Shown piece by piece: positions 16,402 to 25,769 of a DNA stretch of 40,532 bases (the first letter of the stretch is position 1; each line of letters begins with the position of its first letter). Made by a program: the position numbers and the translations under genes. The notes under the pieces are model-generated. The model was not told the origin of the DNA and did not search any database. It was given only the letters and a program-made list of their open reading frames with translations. Source of the stretch: an uncultured Mesorhizobium sp. (lineage in GTDB: Bacteria; Pseudomonadota; Alphaproteobacteria; Rhizobiales; Rhizobiaceae); the NCBI GenBank assembly GCA_937958475.1, contig CALFXR010000167.1, forward strand, positions 1-40,532, written 5' to 3'.

Positions 16402-16986
16402 TCAGTTCGTCGCAGCTTCCGCCAGGGCCTGTTCAATGACAGGCATCAGCTGCCTGCGCACCGAGTCTTCGCTGAGCGGGCCGACATGCTTGAACAGGAT
16501 CGTTCCGTCTTTGCCGACAACGAAGGTCTCCGGAACGCCGTAGACGCCCCACTCGATCGCCGTGCGGCCGGCCGGATCGACGCCGACGGCGCCGAACGGG
16601 TTGCCCAGTTCGCCGAGGAAGCGGCGCGCGTCCTCGGACTGGTCCTTGTAGTTCAGGGCCGACAGGTCGAAACGCTTGTCGGACGCCAGGGCGAGCAGGA
16701 CCGGGTGCTCCTCGCGGCATGGTGCGCACCACGACGCGAAGATGTTGACCACGGTGACCCTGCCCGGAAAGGCCGACGAGTCGAGACCGGGCAAGCCGAG
16801 CCCCTCGAGCGCCGGGAGCACGGTTTTCGGCGCCGGCTGGCCGATCAGCGCCGATGGCACCACCGAACCGTCGCGGCCGGACAGCAGCTGAACCAGGAAC
16901 ACGCCCGCCAGCAGCGCGAAGACGACGAGGGGAAGGAGCACGGCCAGACGTCGCGGCCGCCGCCCCGGTTCGCCGGGAACCGTCAT
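16402..16986 (-). CDS. ccmG: Periplasmic thiol:disulfide oxidoreductase CcmG/DsbE
   Basis: CcmG keeps apocytochrome c thiols, and the apocytochrome chaperone CcmH, reduced before heme attachment. The 194-residue protein has an N-terminal membrane anchor (about 13-33) and a thioredoxin-like domain with the active site FASWCAPCREEHP and the cis-proline segment YGVPETFVV. The start ATG at 16986 overlaps the ccmD stop by four bases. It is the last gene of ccmABCDG; ccmE, ccmF, ccmH and ccmI are not in this window, as is usual in rhizobia, where they form a second cluster. Confidence 0.95.
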   Translation of the reverse strand: MTVPGEPGRRPRRLAVLLPLVVFALLAGVFLVQLLSGRDGSVVPSALIGQPAPKTVLPALEGLGLPGLDSSAFPGRVTVVNIFASWCAPCREEHPVLLALASDKRFDLSALNYKDQSEDARRFLGELGNPFGAVGVDPAGRTAIEWGVYGVPETFVVGKDGTILFKHVGPLSEDSVRRQLMPVIEQALAEAATN

Positions 16987-17156
16987 GCGGGCTTTCCCGG
17001 CCGGCTTTCCGACCGGCGGTGAATGCCTTCGGCCTCGAGCTCGGCGAGTTCGCGCCGTCGTCCCGCCTGGTCGATCAGGATCCACGCGATCAGCGCGCCG
17101 ATCACGGCGGCCGTCGCGCCGTAGGCCGCGGCGACGAAGAACACGTGCTCGCTCAT
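16983..17156 (-). CDS. ccmD: Heme exporter protein CcmD
   Basis: CcmD is a small membrane protein that stabilises CcmC and is needed to release holo-CcmE from the CcmABCD complex. The 57-residue product has one transmembrane helix (about 9-28), with the family pattern HVFFVAAAYGATAAV at the start and a charged cytoplasmic tail RRRELAELEAEG. It overlaps ccmC upstream and ccmG downstream by four bases each, so translation is coupled in both directions. Confidence 0.93.
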   Translation of the reverse strand: MSEHVFFVAAAYGATAAVIGALIAWILIDQAGRRRELAELEAEGIHRRSESRPGKPA

Positions 17157-17917
17157 CGCGCGCCTCCTTCGGCACGTCGGGCGGCGATGCGGCGCATCGC
17201 GGCGACGCGGCGGCGCCAGATCTCGGTGCGCATGGCGTTGAGATGCAGCGCGAAGAACAGGATGGTGAAGCCCAATGCCATCACCATCAGCGGCCAGAGC
17301 AGGCTCGGGTGAATGGTCGGTCCGTCGAGACGGAACACCGATGCGGGCTGGTGCAGCGTCGCCCACCAGTCGACCGAGAACTTGATGATCGGGATGTTGA
17401 GGAAGCCGATCAGCACGATCACCGCCGCGGCGCGTGCCGAACGCGCCGGGTCGTCGAGGGCGCGCGTCAGCGCGATGATGCCGAGATACAGAAGGAACAG
17501 CACGAAGACCGACGTCAGCCGGCCGTCCCAGACCCACCACGTCCCCCACATCGGCTTGCCCCAGATCGAGCCGGTGAGCAGGGCGAGAGCGGTGAAGGTG
17601 GCACCGATCGGCGCCGCCGCCTTCACCGACACGTCGGCAAGCGGGTGGCGCCACACCAGCGTGCCGAGCGCCGAGACGGCCATCAGCGAGTAGCACATCA
17701 TCGACAGCCAGGCGAACGGCACGTGGATGTACATGATCCTGACGGTGATGCCCTGCTGGTAGTCCTCTGGCGCGGCGAAGGAGAGGTAGAGCCCGTATGC
17801 GAGAACGACGACGGCCGCCGCGTAGAGCCAGGGCAGCAGCTTGCCGGCCAGCGCCATGAAGCGTGTCGGATTCGCCAGGTCGGTCCACCGTGACGGCTGA
17901 AGGGTCGCGTCGCTCAT
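17153..17917 (-). CDS. ccmC: Heme exporter protein CcmC
   Basis: CcmC is a heme-handling protein that loads heme onto CcmE in the periplasm. It has six membrane helices and the tryptophan-rich WWD motif WGTWWVWDGRLTS, flanked by conserved histidines (YIHVPFAW and ATLHQP). The ATG at 17917 gives 254 residues and has GGAAGAG just upstream; the frame is open to 17941. An FNR/FixK-type palindrome lies 36-49 bases before this start, inside the ccmB-ccmC gap, so ccmCDG may have its own promoter. Confidence 0.96.
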   Translation of the reverse strand: MSDATLQPSRWTDLANPTRFMALAGKLLPWLYAAAVVVLAYGLYLSFAAPEDYQQGITVRIMYIHVPFAWLSMMCYSLMAVSALGTLVWRHPLADVSVKAAAPIGATFTALALLTGSIWGKPMWGTWWVWDGRLTSVFVLFLLYLGIIALTRALDDPARSARAAAVIVLIGFLNIPIIKFSVDWWATLHQPASVFRLDGPTIHPSLLWPLMVMALGFTILFFALHLNAMRTEIWRRRVAAMRRIAARRAEGGAR

Positions 17918-17952
17918 GGCTCTTCCATAATCCCGCGCCACGCGGTCCGCAA

Positions 17953-17966
17953 TTGACCCGGATCAA
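17953..17966. promoter_or_regulatory. FNR/FixK-type box TTGACCCGGATCAA upstream of ccmC
   Basis: The sequence matches the TTGA-N6-TCAA consensus exactly and TTGAT-N4-ATCAA at nine of ten positions. It lies in the 63-base gap between the ccmB stop and the ccmC start, and it is the only such site I noticed in an intergenic region here. If it activates from a class II position (-41.5), transcription would start at about the ccmC start codon, so its mode of action is open. Confidence 0.5.
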
Positions 17967-17980
17967 ACCGGCGTGAAGGT

Positions 17981-18645
17981 TCAGTCGGCGGCGTAGCGCA
18001 GCGCGACCGCCGCCGCCAGTGGACCGATCACCGCCATGAACAGGGTCAAGGCGGCGAGAATGAGGAAGGGCGGCAGGAACGGATCGGGCTCGTTCACCGC
18101 CGCGTAGCTCGCCGAGACGCCGAAGATCAGCACCGGGATGGCGATCGGCAGGACGAGGACCGACACGAGCAGGCCGCCGCGCGGCAGCGCCACCGCCACC
18201 GAGGCTCCCGCCGCGCCGACGAAGGCGAGCGCCGGCGTGCCGACGAGCAGCGTCAGCGTCGCCGCGCCGATGGCGACGGCATCCATGCTCATCAGGAGCC
18301 CGAACACCGGTGCCGCCACGACCAGCGGCAGCAGCGCGACCAGCCAGTGGGCGACGCATTTCACGAACACGGTCGCCACCAGCATGTGCGTGTCGCGGGC
18401 GATGATCATCAGGTCGAGCGAGCCGTCCTCGCGGTCGGCCTGGAACAGCCGGTCGAGGCCGAGCAGCCCGGCGAGCAGCGCCCCGATCCACAGCACCGCC
18501 GGCCCCAGCCGGGCGAGCAGGTTGATGTCGGGCCCGACCGCGAACGGGATCGCTGCGACCACGGCGAGGAAGAACAGCACGCCGGTGAGTGCGCCGCCTC
18601 CGGCGCGGACTCCGAGGCGTATCTCCCGGATCAGCAGAGCCAGCA

Positions 18646-18646
<1 letters not shown>
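17981..18646 (-). CDS. ccmB: Heme exporter permease CcmB
   Basis: CcmB is the membrane subunit that pairs with the CcmA ATPase; the complex releases holo-CcmE rather than exporting heme itself. The 221-residue protein starts MLALLIREIRLGVRAGGG and has six hydrophobic segments. The conserved LLGLDRLFQADREDGSLDLM block lies after the second helix. The ATG at 18646 coincides with the end of ccmA; the open frame to 18673 is inside ccmA and is not needed. Confidence 0.95.
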
Positions 18647-19317
<671 letters not shown>

Positions 19318-19382
19318 CGCGCCCCACATCGAAAGTCTAACCGCCGCCTCTTTGCGGCGCAGCATTTATGCCGATTCACCGG

Positions 19383-19397
19383 CTAGAACTATTCTAG
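19383..19397. promoter_or_regulatory. ICE-like palindrome CTAGAA-CTA-TTCTAG between ccmA and acnA (candidate Irr site)
   Basis: Perfect six-base arms flank CTA. The core TAGAA-N3-TTCTA agrees with the iron control element bound by the heme-responsive regulator Irr in rhizobia. It sits 66 bases upstream of the ccmA start and about 200 bases before the acnA start, close to a TATATG -10-like hexamer (19407-19412). Both neighbours encode iron or heme proteins. The regulator is inferred. Confidence 0.55.
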
Positions 19398-19600
19398 AAA
19401 CTTCTCTATATGCCACACAACCGTGCCAGCGGTCGGCACGGGAACGAACTTGCGCCGGACCAGCGCACCCCTTCGCCAGATGGTGGTGCCGCTCGGGAGC
19501 GGAAAGCGGAAATGGCCGTACCCGCACCTTTGCGCGTGATTCGAGCATGCCACAGGAGTCCGTTCCCGCTCAGGCTGAACAGACCAGGATGGGATCGCTC

Positions 19601-22291
<2,691 letters not shown>

Positions 22292-22310
22292 CGTCGGGTC
22301 AATTCGTATC

Positions 22311-22347
22311 CCCCCGTCGCCCCGGCCGGGCGGCGGGGGTTTTTCTT
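22311..22347 (+). terminator. Rho-independent terminator of acnA
   Basis: A 12-bp GC-rich stem (22311-22322 paired with 22328-22339, one G-T wobble) with a five-base loop is followed directly by TTTTTCTT. It begins 20 bases after the acnA stop codon. Confidence 0.92.
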
Positions 22348-22473
22348 GCCGGGAAGTTTCGCTTATTGCCGAAAGATTCAATCTTACGTGACTTCCCCTT
22401 GATAGCCGCTTCTGCCATTTTCCGGATCAAACAATAAGGCGCCGGCTCGACCGTCGCCACGACTGGAAAGACA

Positions 22474-23235
22474 ATGGAGAGCGGTTCTCGCACCGGGCTG
22501 GCGATCACAGCGCTGGCCTTTTCGATTTTTTCGGGCGCCTGCCTCGCCGGAGAAGCGAAGCCGCCGCTCGGAGTCGTCGAGCTTTTCACCAGCCAGGGCT
22601 GCAGTTCCTGTCCGCCGGCAGACAAGTTGTTCGGCGAGCTGGCCACCCGCAATGACATCGTCGTGCTGTCCTATCACGTCGACTACTGGGACTATCTCGG
22701 CTGGCAGGACACGCTCGCCAGCCGGGACAATTCCGCGCGCCAGTACGCCTACATGCATGCCTTCGACAAGCGCTCTGTCTACACGCCGCAGGCAGTGGTC
22801 AACGGGCGGACCGATGCGAACGCCACCAGCGAGGCGGAGATCGAAAAAGCGCTGCGGGATCTGAAGGAGGAGGGCAAGGGCTTGACCGTGCCTATCTCCG
22901 TGCGTCGTGCCGGCGACAGCGTCGTTATCGAGGCGGGAGAGGGCAGCCGCGATGCCGAGGCGGCCATCGTCCTGGTTTCCTTCGCGCCGCCGACGCCGAT
23001 CGCCATCAGGAAGGGCGAGAACAAGGGCCAGACCATCACCTACCTGAACGCGGTCCTCAGGGTGCAGACGGTCGGCATGTGGCACGGCGCCTTCGCGCGC
23101 TTCGAGATGCCGGCGAGCGAGGTCGTGCGCAAGGACGCCGGCGGATGCGCGGTGCTTCTCCAGGCGGTCTCGGCGGACGGCCGGCCCGGCCCGATTCTCG
23201 GCGCCACGATCGTCCGCAAGCACGAAGGCACGTAA
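22474..23235 (+). CDS. DUF1223 family secreted thioredoxin-like protein
   Basis: The 253-residue protein has an N-terminal signal peptide (about 1-25, ending near ACLAGEA). The DUF1223 core begins VVELFTSQGCSSCPPADKLF, whose CSSC is a CxxC site in a thioredoxin-like fold, followed by VVLSYHVDYWDYLGWQDTLAS and SVYTPQAVVNG with a cis-Pro-like position. It is probably periplasmic with a redox role, but no activity is established. The gene often lies next to acnA and ccm genes in rhizobia, as it does here, which fits a role around periplasmic thiols. The gap upstream holds the acnA terminator and an AAGATT-C-AATCTT palindrome (22373-22385) of unknown meaning. Confidence 0.9.
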   Translation: MESGSRTGLAITALAFSIFSGACLAGEAKPPLGVVELFTSQGCSSCPPADKLFGELATRNDIVVLSYHVDYWDYLGWQDTLASRDNSARQYAYMHAFDKRSVYTPQAVVNGRTDANATSEAEIEKALRDLKEEGKGLTVPISVRRAGDSVVIEAGEGSRDAEAAIVLVSFAPPTPIAIRKGENKGQTITYLNAVLRVQTVGMWHGAFARFEMPASEVVRKDAGGCAVLLQAVSADGRPGPILGATIVRKHEGT

Positions 23236-23742
23236 AGCCTCTCACGCCATTCCCGCCGAAGCTTCGCGCCCCGCGGCCGCGCTTGTGGGATGGCCGCGAC
23301 CGCCGTGCGGAGTCGGTCCGGGCCTGTCGTCGTGCATGGAGGGAACCCGACCGGCAGCGACATCCGCCGCAAGAAAAGCGAAACCGACGCCAGCGGGCAC
23401 TGGCGCCGGTCTCTTGGCTTTGGGATCGTCGCCCTCGGTTCCTTGCTAAAACCGAGGTTGGTTCGATCCGGCGCGGACCCGTGGGCGGGGGGCTTGGGGT
23501 TACGAGCCAGTGCCGGACCGAACCGTCTCAGGCAACGATCGGATGGTCGCCGGACTTTGGGGCGCGAGCTTGGATAAAATGAGGCGGATCTTGGGCACCG
23601 CATCACCAATTCTAACACCCGCTGGCCCTTCGTGACCCTCGGCGGGGTTGACCTCCGGGACGGCAAAGCTTCGTTCCGGGCTTGCAAAGGGGAGCGGAAA
23701 CGGCGAACCTTGTCACACAACTGTCATGGCGAGGCACGTTGC
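23236..23742 (+). other. 507-base gap with no convincing gene; two strong hairpins, candidate structured RNA
   Basis: None of the open frames here resembles a protein I know. Two hairpins stand out. The first spans 23375-23421: outer stem AAAGC/GCTTT, internal loop, then ACCG/CGGT and CGCCAG/CTGGCG separated by one mismatch, with loop CGGGCA. The second spans 23433-23457: an eight-base perfect stem CCTCGGTT/AACCGAGG with a nine-base loop. Neither is followed by a T-run. The stretch could hold a small RNA or a long leader of the DUF2794 gene. This is a structural observation, not a recognised RNA family. Confidence 0.35.
23710..23727 (+). promoter_or_regulatory. Possible PHO box TTGTCACACAACTGTCAT upstream of DUF2794
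   Basis: Two seven-base direct repeats, TTGTCAC and CTGTCAT (five of seven identical), are separated by four bases, as in PhoB half-sites. The site ends only 15 bases before the chosen start codon, which is closer than usual for PhoB activation, so it may be chance. Confidence 0.3.
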
Positions 23743-24129
23743 ATGGAAAAATACGGGGCAGGATCGGAGGATGGGGAGGAATCCGCAATTCTCATTCCGC
23801 TCCAGGTCGCAAGGTCGCAACGAGCCGCGTTTCCGGTAACGTTCGATCGTCGCGAGCTCGACGCCATCCTGCGCGTCTACGGTCGCATGGTCGCTGCCAA
23901 CGAGTGGCGGGACTACGCGATCGATCACCTGCCCGACCGCGCGGTGTTCTCCGTCTTTCGCCGCAGCAGCGAGACGCCGCTCTACCAGATCGTCAAGGAT
24001 CCGAAACTCGCCCGCCGGCAGGGCGCCTATGCGGTCGTCGCCGCGCAGGGCGCCATACTCAAGCGCGGCCACGAGCTGGCGCGAGTGCTTGGCGTCTTCG
24101 ACAGCAAGCTGCGCCTGGTCAAGGCCTGA
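23743..24129 (+). CDS. DUF2794 domain-containing protein
   Basis: The 128-residue protein matches DUF2794, a conserved alphaproteobacterial family of unknown function: VTFDRRELDAILRVYGRMVAANEWRDYAID, then VFSVFRRSSETPLYQIVKDP and LARRQGAYAVV. There is no signal peptide or membrane helix, so it is probably cytosolic. The ATG at 23743 has GAGG about eight bases upstream; the first 27 residues are variable and the domain starts about residue 30. The frame is open back to a GTG at 23632, but that adds an unconserved basic leader. It converges with the GNAT gene seven bases downstream. Confidence 0.88.
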   Translation: MEKYGAGSEDGEESAILIPLQVARSQRAAFPVTFDRRELDAILRVYGRMVAANEWRDYAIDHLPDRAVFSVFRRSSETPLYQIVKDPKLARRQGAYAVVAAQGAILKRGHELARVLGVFDSKLRLVKA

Positions 24130-24136
24130 CCGCCAC

Positions 24137-24709
24137 TCACCGCCTCGTGAAGTTCCTCTCCGGCAGGGAAGACGCATCCGGCGGGATCGTGTCTCCGCCG
24201 TTGATCGCGCGTTGCATGATCACCGTGTCCAGCCAGCGTCCGTGCTTGTAGCCGGACCCCTGCAGCGTCCCGGCCATGCGGAAACCGAGGGCCGCATGCA
24301 ATCTGACCGAGGCGCTTTCCGGCGAGCCGTCGCCGATGACAGCGAGGATCTGGCGGAAGCCGAGCGATTCGCAGGCCTCGACGAGGCCGGCCAGCAGCAG
24401 CCTGCCCAGTCCGTGGCCCTGCCGGTCAGGGGCGATATAGACCGAATCCTCGACGATGAACCGATAGGCGGGACGTGGCCGGAACGGACCGGCATAGGCA
24501 TAGCCGGCGACCCCGCCGCCGGCATCCGCGGCGACGAGATAGGGATAGCCCGGGCCGGTCAGCGCGGCGAAGCGCGCCGCCATGTCGTCCCGCGTCGGCG
24601 GCTCCAGTTCGTAGCTCGCCGTGCCGTCGCGGACTGCGTGGGCGTAGATCTCGGCGATTGCATCGATATCGGAGGACGTCGCCGGACGCAGGGAAAAGGC
24701 GGGGTTCAT
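24137..24709 (-). CDS. GNAT family N-acetyltransferase, phosphinothricin/L-amino acid acetyltransferase type
   Basis: The 190-residue protein fits the Pat/YncA (MddA) subgroup of GNAT enzymes, which acetylate phosphinothricin, methionine sulfone and similar amino-acid analogues. Family marks are the IAEIYAHAVRDGTASYELEPPT N-terminal block, VEDSVYIAPDRQGHGLGRLLL (acetyl-CoA binding, QGHGLG), LAVIGDGSPESASVRLHAALGF and a GRWLDTVIMQR end. Substrate preference cannot be told from sequence. It lies downstream of the Bax1-like gene but behind that gene's terminator, so it probably has its own promoter in the 28 bases between that terminator and its start, or depends on read-through. Confidence 0.92.
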   Translation of the reverse strand: MNPAFSLRPATSSDIDAIAEIYAHAVRDGTASYELEPPTRDDMAARFAALTGPGYPYLVAADAGGGVAGYAYAGPFRPRPAYRFIVEDSVYIAPDRQGHGLGRLLLAGLVEACESLGFRQILAVIGDGSPESASVRLHAALGFRMAGTLQGSGYKHGRWLDTVIMQRAINGGDTIPPDASSLPERNFTRR

Positions 24710-24737
24710 CGGCGCTTTATCGTCGAAGCCGCGGAGA

Positions 24738-24766
24738 AGAAAAAGGGCGGCCGCGGGGCCGCCCTT
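24738..24766 (-). terminator. Rho-independent terminator of the Bax1-like gene
   Basis: A perfect ten-base stem (24743-24752 with 24757-24766) and GCGG loop is followed on the minus strand by TTTTTCTT. It lies 25 bases after the stop of the Bax1-like gene. On the plus strand a TTTTT run follows four bases away, so it may also act in that direction. Confidence 0.9.
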
Positions 24767-24790
24767 CGGTATTTTTCGATCGTCGGCGCG

Positions 24791-25570
24791 CTACTCGCGG
24801 TTGCCGAGGAACTGGAGCAGGAACATGAACAGGTTCAGGAAGTCGAGATACAGCCTGAGCGCGCCCATGATCGCCTTGCGGCCGGCAACCAGCGTCTCGT
24901 CGCCCTCCCAGTACATCTCCTTGATCTGCTGCGTGTCGTAGGCCGTGAGTCCGGCGAACACCAGCACGCCGATCGCCGAGATGGCGAACTGGAGAGCCGA
25001 CGACTGCAGGAAGATGTTCACCAGCATGGCGATGATCAGTCCGAACACGCCCATGATGAGGAACGAGCCCATCGCGGACAGGTCGCGGCGCGTGGTGTAG
25101 CCGTAGAGCGACAGCGCGCCGAACGAGGCCGCGGTGACGAAGAAGGTCTGCGTGATGCTCTGCGCCGTGTAGACCAGGAAGATCGACGACAGCGACAGGC
25201 CGACGAGGCCCGCATAGACCCAGAACGCGGTCTGCGCCGCCGAGACGCTCATCGAGTTGATCCTGAAGGACAGGAAGAACACGGCGCCGAGCGGCGCCAG
25301 CATCACCACCCAGCGCAGCGGCGAGCCGTAGAGAGCGGCGCCGAGCGAGGTTAGCATCTTGCCGTTGGCGAGCGTGGCGACGGCGGCGGCCGGGTCGTTC
25401 GTCGTGGCGAGCATGATCGTGCCGAGGGCGGCGAAGCCCGTGATGGCGAGGCCGAGCGCCATAAGGTTGTAAACCTTGAGCATATAGGCGCGCAGGCCCT
25501 CGTCGATGGACGCGTCGGCGCGGCTACCGGCGGCCGCGGCGCGAGCCTGATAATTGCGAAGGTCAGCCAT
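24791..25570 (-). CDS. Bax inhibitor-1/YccA family membrane protein
   Basis: The 259-residue protein has seven hydrophobic helices and family marks of the BI-1/TMBIM group: AYMLKVYNLMALGLAITGFAAL in helix 1, and near the end LTAYDTQQIKEMYWEGDE, where the acidic pair corresponds to the calcium/pH-gating aspartates of BsYetJ. Members act as pH-sensitive calcium leak channels or FtsH modulators (E. coli YccA). The ATG at 25570 has AGAGGA just upstream; the longer open frame to 25732 is upstream sequence. A candidate promoter lies at 25661-25689 and a terminator follows the stop. Confidence 0.95.
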   Translation of the reverse strand: MADLRNYQARAAAAGSRADASIDEGLRAYMLKVYNLMALGLAITGFAALGTIMLATTNDPAAAVATLANGKMLTSLGAALYGSPLRWVVMLAPLGAVFFLSFRINSMSVSAAQTAFWVYAGLVGLSLSSIFLVYTAQSITQTFFVTAASFGALSLYGYTTRRDLSAMGSFLIMGVFGLIIAMLVNIFLQSSALQFAISAIGVLVFAGLTAYDTQQIKEMYWEGDETLVAGRKAIMGALRLYLDFLNLFMFLLQFLGNRE

Positions 25571-25660
25571 GGATATCCTCTGTTGCTTTTGTCCCGTCGG
25601 GTGTCGGCCGCATTCCCCGCGGCCAGGCGCCGCTGGCGGGACCCCAGCATGCCTGCGCTG

Positions 25661-25689
25661 AATATGATGTTTCCCGAGCCCGAGGACAA
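25661..25689 (-). promoter_or_regulatory. Candidate sigma-70 promoter of the Bax1-like gene
   Basis: On the minus strand TTGTCC (25689-25684) and CATATT (25666-25661) are separated by 17 bases, predicting a transcript start near 25654 and a leader of about 85 bases. The match is by eye only. Confidence 0.4.
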
Positions 25690-25769
25690 GGCCCTCCGCG
25701 GACGGGAACATACACTTGTTTGTCGATCTCATACGATTGGGCGGCCTGGCGCGGGCCTGCCCCGCGGCC

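Noticed and set aside
22373..22385. AAGATT-C-AATCTT palindrome before DUF1223
   Set aside because: Too short and matched to no regulator I know; mentioned only in the DUF1223 entry.
23452..23470. GGTTCGATCC resembling a tRNA T-loop
   Set aside because: The flanking bases do not form the five-base T-stem and no acceptor or anticodon arm fits.
23040..23720. Minus-strand 226-codon frame across the DUF1223-DUF2794 gap
   Set aside because: Basic, low-complexity product overlapping the end of DUF1223; no ribosome site or family resemblance.
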